From Thermoplasmatota archaeon (GTDB lineage Archaea > Thermoplasmatota > E2 > DHVEG-1), in assembly GCA_016927555.1 (NCBI GenBank), contig JAFGML010000035.1:1-58966 (forward strand): a stretch of 58,966 bases of DNA, in the 5' to 3' direction. This document shows, in pieces, positions 47,394 through 56,445 of the stretch. Position 1 is the stretch's first letter. Each line of letters starts with the position of its first letter. Made by a program: the position numbers and the translations under genes. The notes under the pieces are model-generated. The model was given only the letters and a program-made list of their open reading frames with translations, made no database searches and was not told the DNA's origin.

Positions 47394-47798
47394 TTACCCG
47401 TTTATGAAATCAACTGGGATTTTACTTGCCGTGTTGACGAGCTCTTGTGCTGCTTTTGCTTGTTCAAGAATCATTTTTGAATCGCCTTCCACTGTGAACA
47501 TGCCTCTGATTAACCCGCGGAGGGGATCGAGTTCTTTGTTGATGACTTTTTTCCAGTGGGAGTACGGTCCTTTGAGCACAAACTTCGCCTTTTTTTCTCC
47601 TCTCACGAGGTAGGCATCACGGCATTTCCCATGCCAGAGGTCTACGTACACTACTGTTTCGTGAGGGAACCCTTCGTCAGGGGCGATTACAAAGAGGAAA
47701 TCACCTTCCCAGTCTTTTGCAGCCTCAGCATAGGTTGTATTTTTGTTTAGTTCATCTTTGAACATCTTAGCCCATTCATCCGACGGGAAACGTACCAT
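47394..47798 (-). CDS. SCP2 sterol-transfer-like domain protein
   Basis: 'GDFLFVIAPDEGFPHETVVYVDLWHGKCRDAYLVRGEKKAKFVLKGPYSHWKKVINKELDPLRGLIRGMFTVEGDSKMILEQAKAAQELV' is the SCP2 pattern. Start trimmed to MVRFPSDEW. Confidence 0.85.
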   Translation of the reverse strand: MVRFPSDEWAKMFKDELNKNTTYAEAAKDWEGDFLFVIAPDEGFPHETVVYVDLWHGKCRDAYLVRGEKKAKFVLKGPYSHWKKVINKELDPLRGLIRGMFTVEGDSKMILEQAKAAQELVNTASKIPVDFING

Positions 47799-49161
47799 GC
47801 TCTGGTTCCTCCTGTTGCATGAGTTCAGCCATGACTGCAGCGCATCCTCGTCCTTCCACACCTGGAAGACGACTGACCTCGACATCAAGCACCGGTCCTT
47901 GTCGACTACAGACCGGACAGTGGTCTAACATTTTTACTCTATCACCTGTGATGATAAACCCAGGGTAACTCTGTGGTAAGGGGTCAATGAACGCGAACCG
48001 TCCCACTGTGTTATAGCCAACGGGACGTAACTCTTCGTCGAGCACCAAGGGGACGATGACAGGAGGGATGTGTTTGTAATGACCTTCACAGCTGAGAAAA
48101 ATAGAACTACATTCTGACATGGCGTACACATCATGGTAGTGGTCTTGCGGGATGCCTAAGGTGTCTTTGACCTTCTGTCGGAACCGTTCCTCGGGGGGTC
48201 TTTTCTCTTCCTCTGCTTTCCATCCGCCGCCAGTAAGCACCTGGCTGGTCTCTAAGCGCACTGATTTCCCTTCTTTTTTCATCCGCTCAAGAATCCTATC
48301 AAGCCAGAACGGAGGACCAGCGATATTTACTGTCTTCCCTTCTTTTTCAAGGTGCTCTAACAAGTGGATAATCTTCATATCAGAATTTTTTTGCACAAGC
48401 GGACTAATGGTGGCCATCGCTTTTGCTTTGATTTTTTCTGCAATACCAATGGTTTCATCCCGTTGCATACGGAGAAACTGGGTGGTGATTTTCATGTCAA
48501 GGGCAACATGGATGTTCTCTGGTTTGTAAAGATCATAGGCGATACCAAACAAGCTTGCTATCGTCAGGTTAGTTTGCCGAGGATCAGGGATAAGAAGCAC
48601 GATGGTGTCATCAGGATCATAGTTCATCAGCTCTGCGACTGCTACCATCGCATTGTATTTCAACCGGTTCCACGACAGCAAATCCCGGGGGATGAAACTG
48701 AACCGGCCGCTGGTGCCACTGGTGAACATGATGTGAATCCCTTTGTTGTTGTACTCCTCGATGATGGCGTCATGTGAGGGGATAGCCATGGGAAACTCAT
48801 GGGTGGGAAACTCGCCAGAATATATTGCTGCTAACCATTTCAAGAATCCTTTTCCCTCCGGGTAGTCCTTGAAGAAAGCGTCAGGCAGCAGTGGAATGGT
48901 CTTGGCATCATCTGGTGAGGTGATTGTTTCTGGTGTGACGTTGTTCATGTGGCAGATGCGATGGTACAGTGCATTGTTCTCGAAATGGTGTTTAAAACTG
49001 TGTTGAATCGCACGAAAGGTCGACTCTTGAATAGTCGTGTAGTTTGTATAGAACGATGCAGAGGAAAACAAGGCAGCATCCACAGGATTCCATGCTGCTT
49101 GTGGCGGCATGCATTTTTGTAATCGTTGTTGGAGTTCATGATTCAGAGTTGTGTTTTCCAT
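47776..49161 (-). CDS. LuxE-like acyl-protein synthetase / acyl-activating enzyme
   Basis: 'HIMFTSGTSGRFSFIPRD', 'SQVLTGGGWKAEEEKRPPEERFRQKVKDTLGIPQDHYHDVYAMSECSSIFLSCEGHYKHIPP' and 'GRFAFIDPLPQSYPGFIITGDRVKMLDHCPVCSRQGPVL'. Confidence 0.85.
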   Translation of the reverse strand: MENTTLNHELQQRLQKCMPPQAAWNPVDAALFSSASFYTNYTTIQESTFRAIQHSFKHHFENNALYHRICHMNNVTPETITSPDDAKTIPLLPDAFFKDYPEGKGFLKWLAAIYSGEFPTHEFPMAIPSHDAIIEEYNNKGIHIMFTSGTSGRFSFIPRDLLSWNRLKYNAMVAVAELMNYDPDDTIVLLIPDPRQTNLTIASLFGIAYDLYKPENIHVALDMKITTQFLRMQRDETIGIAEKIKAKAMATISPLVQKNSDMKIIHLLEHLEKEGKTVNIAGPPFWLDRILERMKKEGKSVRLETSQVLTGGGWKAEEEKRPPEERFRQKVKDTLGIPQDHYHDVYAMSECSSIFLSCEGHYKHIPPVIVPLVLDEELRPVGYNTVGRFAFIDPLPQSYPGFIITGDRVKMLDHCPVCSRQGPVLDVEVSRLPGVEGRGCAAVMAELMQQEEPEHGTFPVG

Positions 49162-49236
49162 AGTTACTCACCGGTGTTCTCTTGAATAATATGCTGTGCT
49201 GGTCTCACCCCTTCTGAAGAAAGAATCAGAGCCACA

Positions 49237-51165
49237 TTATCCTCCCGCAATGGTATGTACCAGTTCACCGAATATCTGCAACTCTTTCTCAGATAACCCT
49301 TTTGGCAGGGGATAGAAAAAGTGTTCTTTCCTGTACAATCCTTTGTGCAACACGTACTCAACCGGGATGACGTGGTCCATCGCCAGTGTCTTTTGCAAGG
49401 ACTCGACAATTCCTTGATTTAATCGTACATGGTCCTCAGGTTTTGTATGATCGTAGTAATAATCGTATTCAAGGAACGCGAGTTTCCCATGTTCAATGAA
49501 ACCGATGAATCCCAGTGCGTTCACTAAGTGATGTTTCTTCCCAACATCATGAAGCATTTCGGTCATCGATAAAATGAGGTCTTTTTCAGCAGCCATGAAT
49601 CCCCCTCGAACCATGAACATTTTTTGTCGCTGCAGACGACTCGGCAGAATACGGAACGCATGCAGCCAGACTGCATCAGTCATCTCCGGTTTCTCATAGA
49701 CTTTTTTATAAAACCCTTGCAGATCAGGATCAAACGCCTGTGCAATTTTCTCTGGAGATGCCTCTAGTCCTTGTTCAAGATGTGTTTTCATTGGGCCTGC
49801 GAAAAGTGCGTTCAAGGGGTCTTTCTCCTCAGAGAGCACCTTAAGGAACTCACTGTCTTTCAACGAAGCGAGTTTGGGTGCACCAAGCATCAGTGTCTTC
49901 ATCATGGATGAATCCATCGTCACCTTCGCAAGCTCCTCAATCCTCTTTTTATCAACAGTGTCACAGACAACATCAACCACGTACTTCATTTTCAGATGCT
50001 TGCTCATCACGTACTCGACATCTTCTGCTATTTCATTCGTCGGTGAAATGAATTCGGAGAGGTACTTACTTGAGATAATGGCAAGGGATAATCCAATCTT
50101 ACGCTTCGCCAGCACCAAGGCAAGATCCAGGGCATCCTGCAAATGCTCAAAGGGAACAAATACCGCGTACTCATCCTCAAACACAGGGTACAGTTTCACG
50201 GTCATCTCTGTCACAATATGTGAGGGTGTCAGCGTGAGATTCGTAAACGAGTTATCAGTCGCATACGGATTTTTCACTTCTTTATCATTCTGATGGACAA
50301 TGGCTCCATCGTTATTAACCAACTCCACATCAATGAAATTATCTGACCCCCAGCCGTAGGTGTTCCCCCAGGTTGAAATCGGACCAAACGTGGCAACATT
50401 CACACAGACATGTGCTTCTGCTTCAGCAACAAGTGCGCGCATCTGATGAGCATACGCTGCTTTCTGTAGCTCAAAGGCAGTCACCCCAGGGCCAATCGTC
50501 GCTGTCCAACTCTTTGGATGAATCTGGAGTTTTTTCATTCTCCGTAAATCAAGGATCATCCCGCGTTCAAGACTCACTCCTTTCATCAGTAACGTTTGCA
50601 TCGCCATTGCTAAAAACGTCCCATTCCCCCGTGGCATAAACGGGATCTTATGTGTATTGGCAATCTTCACAACCTGTGCAACTTCCTCGGCTGTCTGTGG
50701 CATCACCACATAAAAATTTCCAAGGTGTTCATCAGTGATAATTGACTTAGCGTAGGATGCACTAACAATAGGGTCATTCGTCGCCCATTCATTGCCCACC
50801 ACCGTACGGAGCTCTCGCAAGATGGCATCTTCAGGGATCTTTCGTATGTCACTTGGTTTCAAGTTCTCCGCGTACGTCTTCAACGCCTGTTGCGCCTTCA
50901 TGGGACGCAGGTGGGTGATGAAATGACATTGACGGTCACAGATACCACACATCGTACAAGAGTTCACAATATCTACGAGTGCTTGCGTTGGTGGAACCGT
51001 GCCTGCGGCAAGTGCCTGGACAAGTTCCATACGTCCCTCAGGCCAATACGCCACAAAACCATGTTTGAGTCCTGCAGGACACAACCCGGTCCCCAGGAAA
51101 TCAACCTTGCACATTCCACAATGTGTTTCTTTTTTAGCCATTTCTGCTGCTTCGTGTAGATTCAT
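49237..51165 (-). CDS. FAD-linked oxidase (PCMH-type) with N-terminal Fe-S motifs
   Basis: 'CTMCGICDRQC' ferredoxin-like motif and 'CGMCKVDFLGTGLC', then PCMH-type FAD domain 'YVVMPQTAEEVAQVVKIANTHKIPFMPRGNGTFLA' and 'MILDLRRMKKLQIHPKSWTATIGPGVTAFELQKAA'. Confidence 0.85.
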   Translation of the reverse strand: MNLHEAAEMAKKETHCGMCKVDFLGTGLCPAGLKHGFVAYWPEGRMELVQALAAGTVPPTQALVDIVNSCTMCGICDRQCHFITHLRPMKAQQALKTYAENLKPSDIRKIPEDAILRELRTVVGNEWATNDPIVSASYAKSIITDEHLGNFYVVMPQTAEEVAQVVKIANTHKIPFMPRGNGTFLAMAMQTLLMKGVSLERGMILDLRRMKKLQIHPKSWTATIGPGVTAFELQKAAYAHQMRALVAEAEAHVCVNVATFGPISTWGNTYGWGSDNFIDVELVNNDGAIVHQNDKEVKNPYATDNSFTNLTLTPSHIVTEMTVKLYPVFEDEYAVFVPFEHLQDALDLALVLAKRKIGLSLAIISSKYLSEFISPTNEIAEDVEYVMSKHLKMKYVVDVVCDTVDKKRIEELAKVTMDSSMMKTLMLGAPKLASLKDSEFLKVLSEEKDPLNALFAGPMKTHLEQGLEASPEKIAQAFDPDLQGFYKKVYEKPEMTDAVWLHAFRILPSRLQRQKMFMVRGGFMAAEKDLILSMTEMLHDVGKKHHLVNALGFIGFIEHGKLAFLEYDYYYDHTKPEDHVRLNQGIVESLQKTLAMDHVIPVEYVLHKGLYRKEHFFYPLPKGLSEKELQIFGELVHTIAGG

Positions 51166-51287
51166 CTTTTCCCCCGCATCATGTGTGCATGTAGCACTTC
51201 TGAAAGCACACCGCCTCTATATTATTTTCCATATGTTCTCATACGCACTGACCTTCACATAAAAAAAACAAGTACTCGTTCTTTCGT

Positions 51288-51301
51288 TCAACAATTGTTG
51301 A
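51288..51301. promoter_or_regulatory. 14-bp perfect palindrome TCAACAATTGTTGA upstream of the LuxC/LuxE-like operon
   Basis: Self-reverse-complementary by direct reading, about 125 nt upstream of the ATG at 51165 and upstream of a TATA-like tract near 51213-51230 on the minus strand. Confidence 0.4.
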
Positions 51302-51382
51302 GGTGTAGCGAACACTTTAAATGCCGAATAAAATACCCTTAGAAGGAAAAAATTGATTTCATAAAATCTTGATTATTGATGA

Positions 51383-51456
51383 TGGGCCCGGCCGGATTTG
51401 AACCGACGACCAACTGGTTATGAGCCAGTCGCTCCACCAGTCTAAGCTACGAGCCC
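51383..51456 (-). tRNA. tRNA with CAT anticodon (elongator Met or Ile2)
   Basis: Reverse complement GGGCTCGTAGCTTAGACTGGTGGAGCG-ACTGG-CTCATAA-CCAGT-TGGTC-GTCGGTTCAAATCCGGC-CGGGCCC-A. Full cloverleaf, no intron. Confidence 0.93.
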
Positions 51457-51556
51457 AACACAAACAGTGAGCCCCTATCAGAGTTCTACTACTTAAAATA
51501 TAAACACAAGAAAGAGGGGGAAGGTTCATTAATTACCACAAATATCAGGACCAGTC

Positions 51557-52591
51557 ATGCGGGAGCTAGCCACCTTAGCAAAATATCCGTTTCTACACGA
51601 CACCAGAGAGTACATCAAAGACTACGGCCCAACCATCCCAGAACTCCTCCACGAGCCACCGTTCGAGCGCGCACGACTCATCGGCATCCAACGACTCGAC
51701 AACGCCCTGAAACACCGGGATGTCGGCGTCCGCAGCCTTGCCAACGACACCGACTGCATCATGGAGATCCTCTCGTACCCAATCGCACGGATGGTCGCCG
51801 TCTGCATCGGTGATTCCTTCTTCAATAAACGCTACGCGCTCAGCGAGGCGTACCACGCCTACAGCAGTCTGCTCACTGAACCACCCGGCTTTGTTCTCTC
51901 TGTCGCACACGAACTCAAGCTGAACGTCTCCCACGACACAGAAAAAAACAGTATGAGCATCTACTTCAAAGACTACCTGCGCAACGCACCCACCCGCTAC
52001 AAAGAATGGAAAATGGTGAACCGCGGCGTCAAAGCAGGGTACCTTAGTATTTCTCAGAAGGATCTCGCTCGACTCCTCCTCGAATCTCTCAGAGAGCGCC
52101 TCAACCAGGAGCTCCTCGAGAGAGGTTGTGACCACACCGTGTCTGAGGTCTTCTCTGCTGACATCCACCGCATCCAAAACATACTTGCGATGCAGAAGGA
52201 AAAAACAGAGGCCACACCCTTCGGCACACTCGCTATAGAGAAACTCCCACCCTGCATGAAAGACATCGTCTCCGCGATTCAATCCGGTGAAAACGTCCCT
52301 CACATGGGCAGATTCGCCCTGGTTGCCTTCCTCAACTCCCTCAAACTCACTCCCTCAGAGGTTTTGAAATTGTTCAGTACCGCACCAGACTACCAAGAAG
52401 ACAAGACACGCTACCAAGTCGAACATATCACTGGGGCATCCTCGGCCACCAGATATAAATGCCCGGGGTGTGACAAGATGCGGACCTATGGGATTTGCCC
52501 GGTGGAGAAAATGGATGACCTCTGCAGGAAGATACGACACCCACTGAGTTACTACACCACCAAGTGGAGGCAGGAGAAACGAAAACCATGA
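51557..52591 (+). CDS. priL: DNA primase large subunit
   Basis: 'LATLAKYPFLHDTREYIKDY' and C-terminal Fe-S cysteines with 'YQVEHITGASSATRYKCPGCDKMRTYGICPVEKMDDLCRKIRHPLSYY'. Confidence 0.93.
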   Translation: MRELATLAKYPFLHDTREYIKDYGPTIPELLHEPPFERARLIGIQRLDNALKHRDVGVRSLANDTDCIMEILSYPIARMVAVCIGDSFFNKRYALSEAYHAYSSLLTEPPGFVLSVAHELKLNVSHDTEKNSMSIYFKDYLRNAPTRYKEWKMVNRGVKAGYLSISQKDLARLLLESLRERLNQELLERGCDHTVSEVFSADIHRIQNILAMQKEKTEATPFGTLAIEKLPPCMKDIVSAIQSGENVPHMGRFALVAFLNSLKLTPSEVLKLFSTAPDYQEDKTRYQVEHITGASSATRYKCPGCDKMRTYGICPVEKMDDLCRKIRHPLSYYTTKWRQEKRKP

Positions 52592-53175
52592 AGAACTTCA
52601 TCACCTTTGAAGGCATCGACGGCTCAGGAAAATCCACCGTCTCAAAGCTTGTCGCAGAGAAACTCAAGGCTGCAGGCTACCCCGCCGTCTGGACGTTTGA
52701 GCCTACAGATTCCAAGGTAGGACAGTTCGTCCAAGACTGCATTCGATCGCACTCTGACCCGTTTGTCACGTCGTTTACCTTCATCGCCGACCGCATCCAG
52801 CACTGCAAAGCAATCACTCAGTGGATGCAGGAGGGCACGGTAGTACTCTGTGACCGGTACGCAGAGTCCACGTATGCGTACCAGGCAGCCCAGCTCGAAG
52901 ACACAATCAAGAACCCTTTGAAATGGCTCCAGGACCTCTCCAAAGACCGCATTCTCATCCCAGACCGCACGTTCCTCTTCGTCATCGACCCGAAAGCCTC
53001 GCTCGCACGCATTCAACACCGCGACGAGTTGATACCCTTTGAGCACCTTGCGTTCTTAGAAAAAGTCCATAACAACTACCTGACAGTATCAAAAGGAAAA
53101 CGATTCCTCCACCTCGATGCCACCAAATCCATTGATGAGCTGGTGACACTCTGCTACAACGATATCATAAAATGA
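52588..53175 (+). CDS. tmk: Thymidylate kinase
   Basis: 'MKNFITFEGIDGSGKSTVSKLVAEKL', 'FTFIADRIQH' and 'VVLCDRYAESTYAYQ'. Confidence 0.96.
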   Translation: MKNFITFEGIDGSGKSTVSKLVAEKLKAAGYPAVWTFEPTDSKVGQFVQDCIRSHSDPFVTSFTFIADRIQHCKAITQWMQEGTVVLCDRYAESTYAYQAAQLEDTIKNPLKWLQDLSKDRILIPDRTFLFVIDPKASLARIQHRDELIPFEHLAFLEKVHNNYLTVSKGKRFLHLDATKSIDELVTLCYNDIIK

Positions 53176-53226
53176 CACGGCATGTACCACATACCAAAAA
53201 AAAAGATGCCCTACGATACCTTCAAA

Positions 53227-53454
53227 TTAGGTGTCCTCTTCCTCGTCGTCATCCTCGCTGTCAACTGCACCCTTCTGCAACGCAAGGTACCTGGCTCGCT
53301 GACCAACGATGAACAACTTGGCGATAAACGTGATTTCCGATGCCTCTTCTTTGCTGGAGACCTGTCCGACGATTAACATAGTGATCAACACAAGGGTCTG
53401 CTTCCTGCGTATATACCCTTTGTTGTACAACCAGTACCATAAAAATAAAAACAA
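53227..53454 (-). CDS. Possible small protein with acidic C-terminus
   Basis: 75-aa ORF (TTG start in a T-rich tract) ending 'ALQKGAVDSEDDDEEEDT'. Immediately downstream of polB on the same strand. Start and reality uncertain. Confidence 0.3.
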   Translation of the reverse strand: MFLFLWYWLYNKGYIRRKQTLVLITMLIVGQVSSKEEASEITFIAKLFIVGQRARYLALQKGAVDSEDDDEEEDT

Positions 53455-53477
53455 AAAAATAAAAAAAGACTACAGGA

Positions 53478-56354
53478 TTACATCCACGCGTCAAGGCCTT
53501 TCTGCTCAGTGGCAGCAATATCAGACAAGCCAAACGCACCCTGGATGTAATTCTCAATCATCTTCTTGTACCAGTCAAGGTCAATCTCACTTCTGTCCTT
53601 GACCAAGTCCACAGGGTACATGTAATCAATCGGTTTCACACCACTCTTCGACGGCTTCGAGATACCGGGCAACGGCTTCTTCGTCACCACAAACTTCATC
53701 TTCACCCGACTGCGGATCGGCTCACCAAGCAACTTTTCTAAAGCCTCAGCACGTTTCCCAAAAATCGATGCTGACCCATCTTGATTCAGCTTGTACCGCT
53801 TCTCCGGCTGCACCGCCTGAATCAGAATCAAATCATTCAAATCCACCTCTGAGAGATCCAACCGTGAGACGATCTCCCGTGTTTTACTTTTAATGCTGTT
53901 CTTCACCGCAGCACGCGCCTCTTCCTCTGCTTCCCACTGCGGATTCTCCTGCAGCACCGCCCGCATGATTTCATCAAGCACCTTCCGTGCGATGTTTGCT
54001 TTATCAGACCCTTTGAAGTTATTCCCTTTTGTGACCATCTCCATCAGACTATTTTTCGCATCAAAAATAAGGTAATTCTTATGTTTCACAAAGATCATCG
54101 CATCATGCTGCTCAGCTTCCAATTCAAACTCAGGGTACTTCAACTCCTGCTGCCATCTCTGGTTACAATGCTTGATTGCTTCTAACGCTACTTCTGGTTT
54201 TGTAATCCACGTATCCTCTTGTGAGGGAACCTGTACGCCGAGGGCTTTGGAAAATGCTGGGAGATTTCCCATGGAGCGGGAACATCCAAGGTAAATACCA
54301 TCCGTGTCTCCGTATACCACCCGGATATTCTTCTTATTCAGCACATCAAGTGTGTCAGCCAGAATCATCTGCCCTTTCGTGGTAATCGCCGCAGCACCCC
54401 ACAAGTTAAACTGCCTCCCTGTTATCGTCGGTGCTGCCAAGATGCCATGGGTCCCAGCATTGCGAGCACCCTTCATGCTCTGGTACATCATCTTCAACCG
54501 AGTGAGTTCGAGGTCATGAGATGTGCTTTTCGCTTGTTTTAGCTCCCATTTAATTTTCCCAATCATGTTCATGATACCGGTCATCGCACAGTTCACCACA
54601 CCAGGCTGCGAATCAATACGTACTCCAATCATGTACCCGGTATCCGCATAGGACTCCTGTGTGCTGATCTTTCGCCAGTTCACATTTCGGTTTGAAAAAA
54701 AAGTCTCAGGCAGCTTCTTGAGCCACACCCATGCATCCGGAGTCTCGGTTTTTGTTGCGAGTCGTACTGTGTCCGCCCCAATGTTCATTGCTTTCAATAT
54801 CGTAGGGTACATCGCACCGACGTCAGCGACCACGACATGGTACCAGGGGATGAAATGGGAATGCGCTTCTTTGTCTGGTTTGATGGTCATCCCACCAGGC
54901 ATGTGGTAGTTGACTACGTCCTCATCGTCCTCACCACGCACAAGCTCCTTGTATATCACCTGTGGGTACAGCACCCAGTCTGGCATCTCCTCTCCGTACT
55001 TCAGCACACGGACGAAATCCTTTGAGAGCTGCTCACGGCGCTTCTTCGCCAGACGCACAATCTCTTCTTTAGAAGATGGTGTACTAAAATCTTTCACCAA
55101 GGCCTGTGCTATGGATTTCACCCGGCAGATCGGCGGCATGATTTTTTTCTGAACCGCGCCACGCAGCAACGCCATGTGGTCCCACATGTTCACTGCACCC
55201 GAGGACATCAGCATGTCAAACGGCATGCAGGTGGTAAAGGACAGTGGCAGCGCCTGCTCTAGTAACTGCAATGATACACCGATTTGCTCTTGGACGTCCT
55301 GCTTGTTGTACACCAGTGTTTGTTCGTCCAGTTTAATCTGAGACGGTGACAGGTACACTCGGTCCTTTACAAGGACGTTGAGGAACGGTGCAAGGCTCTT
55401 GAGCCGATAATCATCCAGGTACGGGTAGAACTTCCGTGCCGCAAGGTACGTATCAAAGCTACACGGGTACATCTGGACGACCTCTGCACCCATGATCCCA
55501 AAGTGGAAGGATTTATCCTGCCGGCAGTACCGAGTGATGAAATCCTGCAAGGTGGTTCTCTCTTCACTCGAGAGTTGGTCGTGATTGTTTTTCAGTAGCC
55601 AGCTGATGCGATTCATGATGTGGACGTTGTCGAACCCGACGATGTTATGCCCGGTGATAATATCTGCTTCTTTTGCTAACGAACAGAACCGCAGGAGGTG
55701 CTGGAGTTCCTCATCAACGGTGCGGGCAAGGTGCTGGATGACCTCAACATCCTTCCAGTGCGCTGGGCTGTCTCTGATTTCAAAGCTGAACTCCTCGGTC
55801 TGAATGTTTTTCTGTGATTCAATAACGACATCGAAACTTGCATGACCTAGGATATCGATAGGGATGTGCGTCGTTCCCTCTTTGAACTGGGTTGTCTCAA
55901 TATCGTAGACCAGTACCTTCAGCTTTGTTTTCGCACCGTTGGTGTCAAACAACCATGCGGTGTCTGCTGCGGCAAGATCGACTAACGCCCGCTGGTGGTA
56001 CGGGATGTCATGCTCAGCGGTGTACAATCCTTGTTCGAAAAACAGAAAGTCACTGAGCTCTGGGACAAGGTACGATTCTTTGGTGTAGACTTTAAACACG
56101 GGTCGTGTCGTAGAAAAATCGCAGAAACTCCTGTAGGTTTCCAGCTCTCCAATCCCCGTGATCTTCGACAGCTTCGGATGCTCTGCTGAATTCTGCTCCC
56201 AGTAGTCCACAAACTTCTGACGCGCGGTCTCTGCGTTGTGTGATGATGGGGGAAACGCGAGGAAGTACGGCTGGTGACGCTCTGAGACGAGCTGGGGTTC
56301 TACCCCATGGTAGTACAGGTACGTTGGTGAGATGCCTACGAGTAGATGATGCAT
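53478..56354 (-). CDS. polB: B-family DNA polymerase
   Basis: Exo I 'VYDIETTQF', Exo II 'GHNIVGFDNVHI', Exo III 'YNKQDVQEQI', motif A 'ADVGAMYPTI', motif B 'LKMMYQSMKGARNAGTHG' and motif C 'YGDTDGIYLG'. Confidence 0.95.
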   Translation of the reverse strand: MHHLLVGISPTYLYYHGVEPQLVSERHQPYFLAFPPSSHNAETARQKFVDYWEQNSAEHPKLSKITGIGELETYRSFCDFSTTRPVFKVYTKESYLVPELSDFLFFEQGLYTAEHDIPYHQRALVDLAAADTAWLFDTNGAKTKLKVLVYDIETTQFKEGTTHIPIDILGHASFDVVIESQKNIQTEEFSFEIRDSPAHWKDVEVIQHLARTVDEELQHLLRFCSLAKEADIITGHNIVGFDNVHIMNRISWLLKNNHDQLSSEERTTLQDFITRYCRQDKSFHFGIMGAEVVQMYPCSFDTYLAARKFYPYLDDYRLKSLAPFLNVLVKDRVYLSPSQIKLDEQTLVYNKQDVQEQIGVSLQLLEQALPLSFTTCMPFDMLMSSGAVNMWDHMALLRGAVQKKIMPPICRVKSIAQALVKDFSTPSSKEEIVRLAKKRREQLSKDFVRVLKYGEEMPDWVLYPQVIYKELVRGEDDEDVVNYHMPGGMTIKPDKEAHSHFIPWYHVVVADVGAMYPTILKAMNIGADTVRLATKTETPDAWVWLKKLPETFFSNRNVNWRKISTQESYADTGYMIGVRIDSQPGVVNCAMTGIMNMIGKIKWELKQAKSTSHDLELTRLKMMYQSMKGARNAGTHGILAAPTITGRQFNLWGAAAITTKGQMILADTLDVLNKKNIRVVYGDTDGIYLGCSRSMGNLPAFSKALGVQVPSQEDTWITKPEVALEAIKHCNQRWQQELKYPEFELEAEQHDAMIFVKHKNYLIFDAKNSLMEMVTKGNNFKGSDKANIARKVLDEIMRAVLQENPQWEAEEEARAAVKNSIKSKTREIVSRLDLSEVDLNDLILIQAVQPEKRYKLNQDGSASIFGKRAEALEKLLGEPIRSRVKMKFVVTKKPLPGISKPSKSGVKPIDYMYPVDLVKDRSEIDLDWYKKMIENYIQGAFGLSDIAATEQKGLDAWM

Positions 56355-56445
56355 TGCTTCTTACTCCCCGACAGTGCTGTGTTTCACCCTAAACACATTG
56401 GGTGTACTTAAACCTTCGAATGAATCTTTATAAGAGAGGTATCTG

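Noticed and set aside
45881-49161. LuxC/LuxE as a bioluminescence operon
   Set aside because: No luxA, luxB or luxD genes are adjacent. Only the acyl-reductase components are present.
53182-53376. 64-aa + strand ORF after tmk with a hydrophobic segment
   Set aside because: Overlaps other competing ORFs, has no recognisable motif and weak start context. Not supported as a gene.
53441-53467. A-rich tract as a simple repeat of interest
   Set aside because: Best explained as a T-rich terminator of polB on the minus strand.
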